A stretch of DNA of 9,541 bases, from positions 1 through 9,541 of the forward strand of contig CAAEDK010000168.1 in assembly GCA_900754605.1 (NCBI GenBank), read 5' to 3'. Numbering within the stretch: the stretch's first letter is position 1; the number at the start of each line of letters is the position of its first letter. Source of the stretch: an uncultured Oscillospiraceae bacterium (GTDB lineage Bacteria > Bacillota_A > Clostridia > Oscillospirales > Oscillospiraceae). Positions 1-6,664 of this stretch are shown here, one piece after another. Both the position numbers and the translations under genes were made by a program. The notes beneath the pieces are model-generated. The model was not told the DNA's origin. It was given only the letters and a program-made list of their open reading frames with translations, and did no database searches.

Positions 1-41
1 CCTTCAAACATTGTCTACATCACTCACCCGCACGATTGAAC

Positions 42-437
42 TCACTCCAGAGAGTGCGGCCCAAAGCCGCAGGGCAGAAGTTCTTCCAAAACGGAGGACT
101 GGAACATCCCATCCCCCCGGGCAGCCAGCACCCGAATCCTGGGCGAAAACTCATATAGCATCTGTCGGCAGCTTCCGCAGGGCCAACAATAGTCCTCACC
201 CCGCCCTGCAATCGCAATCGCTGTCCAGTCATCCCGGTGCCCCTCGCTGACCGCCTTCAGCAGGGCAGTACGCTCAGCACAGATGGTGGAGCCGAAGGCA
301 GCATTCTCCACATTACATCCGGTAAATACAGTCCCGTCCCGGCACAGCAAAGCTGCTCCCACAGGATAATGGGAATAGGGCACATAAGAAAATCGATGCA
401 TAGAAAATGCTCGGTCCACCAGTTCCTGATCGGTCAT
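42..437 (-). CDS. cdd: Cytidine deaminase
   Basis: Zinc-dependent hydrolase of pyrimidine salvage in the cytosol, converting cytidine and deoxycytidine to uridine and deoxyuridine. At 131 residues it has the usual length of the homotetrameric bacterial form. Visible motifs are the substrate loop NVENAAFG (residues 42-49), the catalytic CAE (C53, E55; the glutamate shuttles the proton) and PCGSCRQ (C87 and C90), so all three zinc cysteines are present. The C-terminal LLPCGFGP is also typical of the family. The start at 437 is preceded on the minus strand by AGGGGGA with a 7-base spacer. It is divergent from nrdD and has its own promoter in the shared gap. The neighbour fits a nucleotide-pool theme, but co-regulation is only inferred. 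Nothing looks broken. Only 41 bases downstream are in the window, so what follows is unknown. Confidence 0.96.
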   Translation of the reverse strand: MTDQELVDRAFSMHRFSYVPYSHYPVGAALLCRDGTVFTGCNVENAAFGSTICAERTALLKAVSEGHRDDWTAIAIAGRGEDYCWPCGSCRQMLYEFSPRIRVLAARGDGMFQSSVLEELLPCGFGPHSLE

Positions 438-494
438 GTATACGTCCCCCTAATTGATAGTCCGGAATTCCCTTTGAGTATGTCCGTTTTCTAT

Positions 495-523
495 ATTATA
501 TCCAACTCAGCGCCCCCAGACAA
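495..523 (-). promoter_or_regulatory. Probable cdd promoter
   Basis: Read on the minus strand there is a perfect -10 TATAAT (495-500) and a -35 TTGTCT (518-523, four of six consensus bases) separated by exactly 17 bases. Transcription would begin near 488, giving a leader of about 50 bases before the cdd start at 437. This is the best sigma-A-like pair in the gap facing cdd. It is a prediction from consensus only. Confidence 0.6.
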
Positions 524-574
524 GTCCAACAGCACAGATTGAGCCTTCCTTTTCTCCATTGTTCGCACATTTCT

Positions 575-592
575 CACAAAATATATTTTGTG
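575..592. promoter_or_regulatory. Perfect 18-bp palindrome, possible operator
   Basis: CACAAAATATATTTTGTG is a perfect inverted repeat with no spacer, in the cdd/nrdD divergent gap. Its centre is 44 bp upstream of the centre of the NrdR box at 620-635. Aligned to the NrdR consensus acaCwAtATaTwGtgt it matches everywhere except the conserved C and G, which are A and T here. It may be a degenerate second NrdR site, or the operator of another dimeric regulator acting on cdd, nrdD or both. The symmetry is seen directly; the role is inferred. Confidence 0.5.
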
Positions 593-619
593 TGCATTCA
601 AAACGTGCAGGGATAAAAA

Positions 620-635
620 ACACAATATATAGTGG
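620..635 (+). promoter_or_regulatory. NrdR box (ribonucleotide reductase repressor site)
   Basis: ACACAATATATAGTGG matches the published NrdR box consensus acaCwAtATaTwGtgt at 15 of 16 positions, failing only at the last base. Its right end overlaps the -35 hexamer of the nrdD promoter, so bound NrdR should block RNA polymerase. NrdR is a zinc-finger/ATP-cone repressor that senses ATP/dATP; it is not encoded in this window. NrdR boxes usually come in pairs about three helical turns apart. No good second copy exists at that spacing, only the degenerate palindrome at 575-592. Confidence 0.8.
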
Positions 636-661
636 ACAAGCTGACTAAGGTGTGCTATAAT
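633..661 (+). promoter_or_regulatory. nrdD promoter with extended -10
   Basis: -35 TGGACA (633-638, five of six consensus bases), a 17-base spacer, and a perfect -10 TATAAT (656-661) preceded by TG at 653-654, giving the extended form TGCTATAAT. Transcription should start near 668, leaving a leader of about 83 bases before nrdD. The NrdR box overlaps the -35. This should be a strong housekeeping promoter when not repressed. Confidence 0.75.
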
Positions 662-707
662 CAGGTCCCACAGCATTCTGCCGGCTCCGGCCGGTTTCCT
701 GATAACA

Positions 708-723
708 GAGCGCGTATGCGCTC
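708..723 (+). other. Hairpin in the nrdD leader
   Basis: GAGCGC (708-713) and GCGCTC (718-723) form a perfect 6-bp GC-rich stem with a four-base loop. It lies 13 bases before the AGAGGAG ribosome binding site (737-743) of nrdD. A weaker GC-rich self-complementary stretch lies at 680-694. No T tract follows, so this is not a terminator. It may stabilise the 5' end of the mRNA or modulate initiation. I do not recognise a riboswitch class. Confidence 0.4.
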
Positions 724-750
724 CACATCTGATCAGAGAGGAGCCCCCAA

Positions 751-2877
751 ATGAAAGTCATCAAGCGCGACGGGTCTATCGTCGATTACGATCGCAGCAA
801 GATCAGCACCGCCATTCAAAAGGCCAATGTCGAAGTCCCAGAGGAAGACCGTCTCAGCCAGGACCGCATCGATGCCATCATCGACCGCATCGAGGAGTTG
901 AAACGCCCCCGTATGCTGGTGGAGGACATCCAGGACTTGGTTGAGCAGGGTCTGGTGGCAGAGAACAAATTCCATCTGGCCAAGACCTATATCATCTACC
1001 GCTATAACCGAGCCTTGGTGCGCAAGGCCAACACCACCGACGAGTCCATCCTCTCTCTGCTCCGCAACGAAAATAAGGAACTGGCAGAGGAAAACTCCAA
1101 CAAGAACACCATGATCGCCGCCACCCAGCGGGATTATATCGCCGGTGAGGTAAGCCGAGATCTGACCCGGCGGATCCTGCTGCCTGAGTATATCTCCAAG
1201 GCCCACGACGAGGGAGCCATCCACTTCCATGACGCAGACTACTTCGTCCAGCCTATCTTTAACTGCTGCCTGATCAATATTGGTGATATGCTGGACAACG
1301 GTACCGTGATGAATGGCAAGCTTATTGAGAGCCCCAAGAGTTTCCAAGTTGCCTGTACTGTTACAACTCAGATCATCGCCTGTGTAGCCTCCAACCAGTA
1401 CGGCGGTCAGAGCGTGGACATGAGCCACCTGGGCAAGTACCTGCGCCGCAGCCGAGAGAAATTCCGCAAACACATCTACTATGAATGCGCCGGACAGGTA
1501 GATCCTGATACCCTTGACCGGCTGGTGGATGACCGAGTCCGAGATGAACTGAAGTCCGGCGTCCAGACCATTCAGTACCAGATCAACACGCTGATGACCA
1601 CCAATGGTCAGTCCCCCTTTGTCACTCTGTTCCTCAACCTGCGGGAGGATGACCCCTATCTGGAAGAGAACGCCCTCATCGTAGAGGAGGTCCTCCGCCA
1701 GCGCCTGGAGGGCATTAAGAATGAGGCAGGCGCCTACATTACACCCGCCTTCCCCAAACTGGTCTATGTTCTGGATGAGCACAACTGCCTGAAAGGCGGG
1801 AAGTACGACTACATCACCGAACTGGCAGTACGCTGCTCTGCCAAGCGGATGTATCCAGACTATATCTCCGCCAAAAAGATGAAAGAGAATTACGAAGGCA
1901 ATGTGTTCTCCCCCATGGGCTGCCGCTCCTTCCTGTCTCCCTGGAAAGATGAGAATGGAAACTACCAGTTCGAGGGCCGCTTCAATCAGGGCGTAGTCTC
2001 CCTCAATCTGCCTCAGATCGGCATACTCTCCAAAGGAGATGAGGACGCCTTCTGGAAGCTGTTGGATCAGCGGCTCCAGCTGTGCTTCGAGGCCCTGATG
2101 TGCCGGCACAATGCACTGAAAAGCGTACATTCCGACTCCTCCCCCATCCACTGGCAGTATGGCGCCATCGCCCGCCTGCCCAAGGGTGCCCCCATTGAGC
2201 CTCTGCTGTACGGCGGCTACTCCTCCATTTCTCTTGGCTATATTGGCCTATACGAGGTAACCAAACTCATGAAGGGCGTCTCGCACACCGATCCTCAGGG
2301 ACAGAAATTCGCTCTCCAGGTAATGGACCGCCTTCGGAAGGCCTGTGATGACTGGAAGAAGGAGACCAACATCGGCTTTGCTCTGTACGGAACTCCCGCC
2401 GAGTCCCTGTGCTACCGCTTTGCCCGCATCGACAAAGAACGCTTCGGAACCATCCCCGATATCACCGACAAGGGCTACTACACCAACAGCTACCATGTAG
2501 ACGTGCGCGAACATATCGATGCCTTTGATAAATTCACCTTCGAAAGCCAATTCCAGAAGATCTCCACTGGTGGATGTATCTCCTATGTAGAAATCCCCAA
2601 TATGCGCCACAACTTGGAGGCTTTGAAGGAAGTCATCCGCTTCATCTACGACAACATTCAATATGCCGAGTTTAATACCAAGAGCGACTACTGCCAGGTC
2701 TGCGGCTATGATGGAGAGATCATTATCAACGATGACAACCAGTGGGAGTGCCCTGCCTGTCACAACAAAGACCAAACCAAGATGAATGTCACCCGGCGCA
2801 CCTGCGGCTATCTGGGTGAGAATTACTGGAATGTGGGCAAAACCAAGGAAATCAAGTCCCGGGTACTGCACCTCTGA
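751..2877 (+). CDS. nrdD: Anaerobic (class III) ribonucleoside-triphosphate reductase
   Basis: Glycyl-radical enzyme that reduces NTPs to dNTPs without oxygen, supplying DNA precursors. The 708 residues match the full-length family. An ATP-cone allosteric domain occupies residues 1 to about 92 (KRDGSIVDYDRSKI at 5-18). The catalytic barrel carries NCCL (171-174), whose cysteine fits the second active-site cysteine, and MGCRSFL with C391 as the probable thiyl-radical cysteine. N412 lies 21 residues after C391, the spacing of C290 and N311 in the T4 enzyme, which suggests formate as reductant (inference). A C-terminal zinc ribbon has C648, C651, C667 and C670, and RRTCGYLG (682-689) holds the probable glycyl radical at G686. 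The start at 751 has AGAGGAG with a 7-base spacer. nrdG follows after 134 bases. Expression is probably repressed by NrdR. The gene looks intact. Confidence 0.98.
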   Translation: MKVIKRDGSIVDYDRSKISTAIQKANVEVPEEDRLSQDRIDAIIDRIEELKRPRMLVEDIQDLVEQGLVAENKFHLAKTYIIYRYNRALVRKANTTDESILSLLRNENKELAEENSNKNTMIAATQRDYIAGEVSRDLTRRILLPEYISKAHDEGAIHFHDADYFVQPIFNCCLINIGDMLDNGTVMNGKLIESPKSFQVACTVTTQIIACVASNQYGGQSVDMSHLGKYLRRSREKFRKHIYYECAGQVDPDTLDRLVDDRVRDELKSGVQTIQYQINTLMTTNGQSPFVTLFLNLREDDPYLEENALIVEEVLRQRLEGIKNEAGAYITPAFPKLVYVLDEHNCLKGGKYDYITELAVRCSAKRMYPDYISAKKMKENYEGNVFSPMGCRSFLSPWKDENGNYQFEGRFNQGVVSLNLPQIGILSKGDEDAFWKLLDQRLQLCFEALMCRHNALKSVHSDSSPIHWQYGAIARLPKGAPIEPLLYGGYSSISLGYIGLYEVTKLMKGVSHTDPQGQKFALQVMDRLRKACDDWKKETNIGFALYGTPAESLCYRFARIDKERFGTIPDITDKGYYTNSYHVDVREHIDAFDKFTFESQFQKISTGGCISYVEIPNMRHNLEALKEVIRFIYDNIQYAEFNTKSDYCQVCGYDGEIIINDDNQWECPACHNKDQTKMNVTRRTCGYLGENYWNVGKTKEIKSRVLHL

Positions 2878-2892
2878 GTTAATTCGGAATTA

Positions 2893-2931
2893 GGAGATGG
2901 AGTGTCCAGTAGAGCTGGACACTCCATCTCC
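2893..2931 (+). other. Perfect 17-bp hairpin between nrdD and nrdG
   Basis: GGAGATGGAGTGTCCAG (2893-2909) and CTGGACACTCCATCTCC (2915-2931) are exact reverse complements with a five-base loop, 15 bases after the nrdD stop. No T run follows on either strand, so it is not a standard intrinsic terminator. It may protect the 3' end of nrdD mRNA or act as a processing site that lowers nrdG relative to nrdD. A weaker hairpin, TGGGT/ACCCA (2938-2951), comes next. The flanking heptamer repeats suggest it could be the core of a repeat element. Confidence 0.7.
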
Positions 2932-2954
2932 TGTGCCTGGGTGTATACCCAAAC

Positions 2955-2989
2955 TTCTAACCCTTAATTTCTAATTTCCCATTCCTCAT
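2955..2989. repeat. Degenerate heptamer repeat, inverted relative to copies left of the hairpin
   Basis: The stretch divides into five imperfect 7-base units: TTCTAAC, CCTTAAT, TTCTAAT, TTCCCAT, TCCTCAT. On the other side of the hairpin, 2881-2894 holds two units of the opposite orientation, AATTCGG and AATTAGG. The whole nrdD-nrdG spacer thus resembles heptamer arms flanking a perfect hairpin, as in a small non-coding repeat element. The region is AT-rich compared with the genes around it. It ends just before the nrdG ribosome binding site. Whether it is dispersed in the genome cannot be seen here. Confidence 0.45.
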
Positions 2990-3011
2990 TCAACAAACCG
3001 GAGGTTTTTCC

Positions 3012-3536
3012 ATGAACTACGCTGACATCCGTCCCATTGATGTGGCCAACGGTCCTGGCATTCGTGTCTCCCTGTTTGTCTCCGGCTGTACCCACGCCTG
3101 CCCGGAGTGCTTTAATCCGGAGGCTTGGGATTTTTCTTATGGCCAGCCCTTCACCCAGTCCGAGGCCGAGCAAATCCTCCAAGCAATGGAAAAGCCCTAC
3201 ATCAAGGGGCTCTCTCTTTTAGGAGGCGAGCCCTTCCACCCCGCAAACCAAGCCGTGGTTCTGGAGCTTGTGCGCCAGGTGAGGGCACATTTCCCCCAAA
3301 AGGACATCTGGTGCTACTCCGGCTATCTATTTGAGGATCTCGCTGCCGGCAGAGTAGGAGAATTCAGCCGCGAACTGCTGGAGCAGATCGATATTCTGGT
3401 CGATGGTCCATTTATAGTTGGACTAAAAAACCTGGGACTGCGGTTCCGCGGTTCCTCCAACCAACGGATCCTGGATGTGAACAATTCCCTGGTTCAAGGG
3501 ATTCCCGTTCTGTGGGATGACTCTTCTGTGGAGTGA
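3012..3536 (+). CDS. nrdG: Anaerobic ribonucleotide reductase-activating protein (radical SAM)
   Basis: Activase that uses a 4Fe-4S cluster and S-adenosylmethionine to create the glycyl radical on NrdD. The 174 residues fit the short NrdG family, which is little more than a minimal radical-SAM core. The cluster motif CxxxCxxC is CTHACPEC (C26, C30, C33), preceded by NGPGIRVSLFVSGC typical of the family. The SAM-contacting GGEP lies at residues 71-74 and the C-terminal GSSNQRILDV at 147-156. The start at 3012 has GGAGG (3000-3004) with a 7-base spacer. It lies 134 bases after its substrate gene nrdD and is probably co-transcribed with it, since I see no convincing promoter in the gap. A strong terminator begins a few bases after the stop. 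No missing residues noted. Confidence 0.96.
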   Translation: MNYADIRPIDVANGPGIRVSLFVSGCTHACPECFNPEAWDFSYGQPFTQSEAEQILQAMEKPYIKGLSLLGGEPFHPANQAVVLELVRQVRAHFPQKDIWCYSGYLFEDLAAGRVGEFSRELLEQIDILVDGPFIVGLKNLGLRFRGSSNQRILDVNNSLVQGIPVLWDDSSVE

Positions 3537-3542
3537 CCCAAC

Positions 3543-3579
3543 ACATAAAAAAAGACCGCATATGCGGTCTTTTTTATGT
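3543..3579. terminator. Bidirectional intrinsic terminator (nrdG and phoR)
   Basis: GACCGCA (3554-3560) and TGCGGTC (3563-3569) form a perfect stem with a TA turn. It is flanked by an A tract at 3547-3553 and a T tract at 3570-3575, with ACAT/ATGT symmetry outside them. Read on the plus strand, the T tract ends nrdG; read on the minus strand, the A tract becomes a U run that ends phoR and the pst operon. It lies between the two convergent stops at 3536 and 3595, as expected for a shared terminator. Confidence 0.9.
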
Positions 3580-3594
3580 CCTGCTCGTTACTTT

Positions 3595-5247
3595 TCAGTT
3601 TGGAAAGCTGATCCGGATGGAGGTTCCCCGACCCACCTGGCTGTTTAGGTAGATCTGCGCGCCATGCAGAAGTGCACCGTGCTTGACGATAGACAGGCCA
3701 AGCCCCGTTCCTCCAATCTCCTTCGAGTGACTCTTGTCCACCCGGTAAAAGCGCTCAAACACTCGGCTCTGATCCTCCAGAGGGATGCCAATACCTGTAT
3801 CTGCCACGGTCACCTCTGGGCCTTCTTTCCCATGTCCCGTTGTGAGGGTCACGCGGCCGCCAGGTCGGTTATACTTGATTGCATTTTCACAAAGATTATA
3901 AATCATCTCGTCCAGCACTCGGTGGACCCCCTGTACCTGGACCGGAGTTCCCTGAACCTCCACTGTGACCCCCGCATTCTGGGCCGCCGACTCCAGTCGG
4001 CGTGCCACCTCCTGAGACAGGGACAGCAAATCTACAGGTTCTCGCTCCAAACTCTCCGCCCCCTCATCCAACTGGGACAGACGGAGGATGTCCTCCACCA
4101 GTGCGATCAGCCGACGGGCCTCCTGATAGATGTCCCCGGCAAAATCCCGGATGTCCTCAGGCTTTACCATTCCCCCCTGCATGATCTCTGCGATCCCGGA
4201 GATAGCAGTGAGGGGCGTCTTCAACTCGTGGGAAACATTGGCGGTAAACTCCCGACGCAGTTCCTCACGCTTCTCCTGCTCAGTCACATCCATCAGCACC
4301 AGGACTGCTCCTGCCGGCTCTCCGTCCTTCCACACCGGGTTGGCTAACAACTGGCAGCATCGCCCGTTCATCTGAAGCACCTGTCGGCTCCGGCGTCCCT
4401 CCAGCACTTCGTCCACAGCTTGACGGAAGGGCTCTTCCCGGTTGAGGAAGATGGCATTGACTTCTCCCACCGGCTCCTCCACCCCCAGCAAGCGCAGCGC
4501 ACCAGGATTGTGGGACAGGACATGACCCTGCCGATCCAGAAGCAGAAAACCCTCAGACATATTCTCGGTCAGGGCAGAAAACTCTGTCTGCTTCTGTTGG
4601 AGCTGACTCATTTGCTGCTTGATGGTATCATTCTGCCTCTTGATCCTGGTAAGCAGAGGCGCCAGTTCATCATAGGCGTCACAGTCCTCCGGATGCTCCA
4701 GGTCCAAATCCACAATGGGCTGAATGATTCTTTTCGACAATCGGGAGGCCAGTACAGCCGACAGCAGCAGGGCTAGAACGAGAATCACCAAAATAGGCTG
4801 CACCATAGACAACAGCAACAGCCATACCGTCCTCTGGCTGCTGGCCAAGCGGATCACAGTACCATCCGATAACCGGCGGGCACTGTATAATGTCTGCTCT
4901 GACAACGTAGAGGAGTATCGGGCAGCGGTGCCCAGTCGGTTTCCCTGAGCCTCCCTGATTTCTTCCCGGTCATTATGGTTCTCCATAGCGTCAGAGTCAG
5001 CAGAACTGTCAAACAGCACTGTACCATCTGCCGCCACCCAGGTCACTCGATTCTCTGAGTCCAGTCCGTCCAGATAATTGATTCCATCCAGTTCCACACC
5101 CCTGGCTACCAACCAGGTCTCTGTCCCCAGTTCCTCCATCAGCTGATCACTGAAATATTGATAGAGCACCCCCATAAAAAGGGCAATAGACAGGGCCATA
5201 ACTGAGACGGCCACCGCCATAGAGTTGCGAAACAGCTTTGCGGTCAT
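3595..5247 (-). CDS. phoR: Phosphate sensor histidine kinase PhoR
   Basis: Membrane-bound kinase that phosphorylates the adjacent response regulator under phosphate limitation. Residues here count from the upstream ATG at 5262 (555 aa). A first membrane segment lies near 15-37, an extracytoplasmic region near 38-145, a second membrane segment at 147-172, a linker with coiled-coil character at 205-228, a PAS domain at about 226-325, the HisKA motif FTANVSHELKTP (phospho-acceptor H345) and a HATPase domain with NLCENAIKY (456-464), DTGIGIP (488-494) and GGTGLGLSIVKH (517-528). All ATP-binding boxes are present. I prefer the ATG at 5247 (550 aa) because GAGGG precedes it by 8 bases. The ATG at 5262 would overlap the phoB stop as ATGA but has no clear ribosome site. 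It is the last gene of the operon. Confidence 0.93.
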   Translation of the reverse strand: MTAKLFRNSMAVAVSVMALSIALFMGVLYQYFSDQLMEELGTETWLVARGVELDGINYLDGLDSENRVTWVAADGTVLFDSSADSDAMENHNDREEIREAQGNRLGTAARYSSTLSEQTLYSARRLSDGTVIRLASSQRTVWLLLLSMVQPILVILVLALLLSAVLASRLSKRIIQPIVDLDLEHPEDCDAYDELAPLLTRIKRQNDTIKQQMSQLQQKQTEFSALTENMSEGFLLLDRQGHVLSHNPGALRLLGVEEPVGEVNAIFLNREEPFRQAVDEVLEGRRSRQVLQMNGRCCQLLANPVWKDGEPAGAVLVLMDVTEQEKREELRREFTANVSHELKTPLTAISGIAEIMQGGMVKPEDIRDFAGDIYQEARRLIALVEDILRLSQLDEGAESLEREPVDLLSLSQEVARRLESAAQNAGVTVEVQGTPVQVQGVHRVLDEMIYNLCENAIKYNRPGGRVTLTTGHGKEGPEVTVADTGIGIPLEDQSRVFERFYRVDKSHSKEIGGTGLGLSIVKHGALLHGAQIYLNSQVGRGTSIRISFPN

Positions 5248-5258
5248 ATTCCCTTCCC

Positions 5259-5960
5259 TCATTCTCTGCGGGCAGTTCCCGCCTGATCGTCTGTACTGAT
5301 CTTATAACCCACACCGCGCACGGTCTCAATGCAGTCTCCGGAATGCCCCAGCTTCTGACGCAGGGTTCGGATATGGACATCTACCGTGCGGCTGGCCCCA
5401 TCGAACTCATACCCCCAGATGGTATTAAGCAGCTGATCCCGGGTAAACACAGTTCCAGCCCGCTCCATCAACAGGCAGAGCAGCTGAAACTCTTTTAATG
5501 TCAGTGTGACTTCCCGCTCCCCATCCCGGACGATATGCCGATCTGGATCCACAAACAAAGTACCCAGAGAGTAGGTGCGGCTTTGAGGCTCCCGCTGGCC
5601 GCCATGCCGCAGAGCGGCCCGGATCCGCGCCATCAGTTCCATCATTCCGAAGGGCTTGGCCACATAGTCATCCGCCCCTTCATCCAGACCCAACACCTTG
5701 TCATACTCTGTGCTTTTAGCTGTAAGCAAAATGACTGGCAGAGACCGGGAGGCGGGCATAGACCGCAGGCGCTTCAGCACCTGGAGTCCATCCTCCTCCG
5801 GCAGCATGATATCCAGCAGAAGCAGATCCGGTATTCGCCGCTCCAGTGCCTCCCAGAACTGGGAGGGACGTTCAAAGCCCTCCGCCTCCATCCCCTGGCT
5901 CTGGATGGTGTAGACCACCAGCTTTCGGATGCTGGCGTCATCCTCTAAAATATAGATCAC
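5259..5960 (-). CDS. phoB: Phosphate response regulator (PhoB/PhoP type, OmpR family)
   Basis: DNA-binding response regulator, called PhoP in many Gram-positives, that should activate phosphate-starvation genes when phosphorylated by PhoR. With the GTG start at 5960 it has 233 residues, the normal family size. The receiver domain shows acidic D7-D8 (ILEDD), phospho-acceptor D50 (LLLLDIMLP), T80 and K102 (AKPF). An OmpR-type winged helix spans about 129-222, with RTVDVHIRTLRQKLG (191-205) as recognition region and GVGYK at 216-220. The frame is open up to an ATG at 6062, but that start would run 46 bases into phoU. GTG at 5960 has GAGGTGG seven bases upstream and gives the canonical N-terminus VIYILEDD. 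It follows phoU after 56 bases that hold a hairpin, and its stop overlaps or abuts phoR. Confidence 0.94.
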   Translation of the reverse strand: MIYILEDDASIRKLVVYTIQSQGMEAEGFERPSQFWEALERRIPDLLLLDIMLPEEDGLQVLKRLRSMPASRSLPVILLTAKSTEYDKVLGLDEGADDYVAKPFGMMELMARIRAALRHGGQREPQSRTYSLGTLFVDPDRHIVRDGEREVTLTLKEFQLLCLLMERAGTVFTRDQLLNTIWGYEFDGASRTVDVHIRTLRQKLGHSGDCIETVRGVGYKISTDDQAGTARRE

Positions 5961-5979
5961 GTTGCTTCCACCTCTTACA

Positions 5980-6008
5980 GCGGAGGATGGTTCTTGTCCG
6001 TCCTCCGC
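5980..6008 (-). other. Stem-loop between phoU and phoB
   Basis: Positions 5980-5990 pair with 5998-6008 in an 11-bp stem with a single G-U wobble and a seven-base loop. In the transcript it starts 8 bases after the phoU stop and ends some 13 bases before the phoB ribosome site. No U tract follows, so full termination is unlikely. It could stabilise upstream mRNA, be cleaved, or reduce read-through to keep regulator levels below transporter levels. Confidence 0.55.
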
Positions 6009-6016
6009 AGGATTTC

Positions 6017-6664
6017 TCATTCCAGCACACTGTGCTGTCCGGTGAGGGAATACTCCACCCACTCTGCAATGTTTACCGCATGGTCCCCGATACGTTCCAG
6101 ATATTTGGCGATCATCAGCAGGTCAATACACGCCTCGCCACTATCTCCTTTTCCAAGTAAACGGATCAGTTCCTGCTTTACATCCAGGAACAAGCGGTCT
6201 ACCTCATCATCTCTTCGAACCACTGCCTGAGCAAGACTCAGATTCTTCCGCACGAAGGAATCAATGCTATCTGTAACCATGACAATGACATTTCTGGCCA
6301 TCTCGGCGATTGGCACCCGGCTGATGATCGGACTGTTGGCAATGTCCAGTGTGATCTCGGCAATGTCCGCCGCCTGGTCGCCGATGCGTTCCATATCGGA
6401 AATCATCTTCAATGCGGCAGAAATAGCACGGAGGTCTCGGGCCACCGGCTGCTGCTGGAGCAGCAGCTTCATGCACAGGTTCTCGATATCCCGCTCCTTT
6501 TGGTCGATCTCCCGCTCAGCCCCAGCTGCACTCTCCCGAAGGGCATCATCCCCGTCCAGCAGAGCCTTCGTAGCGGCAGAGATAGCCTCCTCACACAGGG
6601 CCCCCATTTTAATCAGCTCTACATTCAGCTGCTCTAACTGCTCATTGAATCTGTTCCGCATCAT
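6017..6664 (-). CDS. phoU: Phosphate transport system regulator PhoU
   Basis: Cytosolic adaptor that links the Pst transporter to PhoR and dampens Pho signalling when phosphate is ample. The 215 residues form the usual two repeats of a three-helix bundle. Each repeat carries the conserved metal-binding helix motif: [13 protein letters not shown] (91-103, E92, D96, D100) and [14 protein letters not shown] (189-202, E190, D194). Helices with charged heptads fill the rest, with no membrane segments. The gene begins ATGATG. The first ATG (6664) overlaps the pstB stop by 4 bases, and the second (6661) is better spaced from the GGGAGG site, at 8 rather than 5 bases; the choice changes one residue. 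Its place between pstB and phoB fits its role as go-between. Intact and typical. Confidence 0.96.
   Translation of the reverse strand: MMRNRFNEQLEQLNVELIKMGALCEEAISAATKALLDGDDALRESAAGAEREIDQKERDIENLCMKLLLQQQPVARDLRAISAALKMISDMERIGDQAADIAEITLDIANSPIISRVPIAEMARNVIVMVTDSIDSFVRKNLSLAQAVVRRDDEVDRLFLDVKQELIRLLGKGDSGEACIDLLMIAKYLERIGDHAVNIAEWVEYSLTGQHSVLE

Noticed and set aside
43..56. Small hairpin CACTC/GAGTG at the end of cdd
   Set aside because: Only five base pairs, overlapping the stop codon and with no T tract downstream; too weak to call a terminator.
491..676. A 61-codon minus-strand open frame in the cdd-nrdD gap
   Set aside because: It has no ribosome binding site, overlaps the NrdR box, both promoters and the palindrome, and its peptide resembles no family I know.
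668..750. Riboswitch in the nrdD leader
   Set aside because: The leader is short, and I do not recognise the conserved core of any known class; only simple hairpins are visible.
733..2151. A 472-codon open frame antisense to nrdD, and another of 207 codons at 2248-2871
   Set aside because: They lie fully opposite a clear nrdD frame whose codon bias keeps the antisense frame open. The peptides have no recognisable domain, are compositionally odd (runs of V, L, G, D), and show no convincing ribosome site.
2893..2931. Intrinsic terminator after nrdD
   Set aside because: The stem is perfect but no T tract follows on either strand, and nrdG downstream has no clear promoter of its own, so read-through is more likely.
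4002..4776. Several plus-strand open frames opposite phoR (also opposite phoB, phoU, pstB, pstA and pstC)
   Set aside because: All are shadows of well-supported minus-strand genes and have proline- or arginine-rich translations without domains.
5961..6062. N-terminal extension of phoB to an ATG at 6062
   Set aside because: It would overlap the phoU coding end and add 34 residues before the canonical receiver-domain start. A GTG with a good ribosome site gives the normal length.
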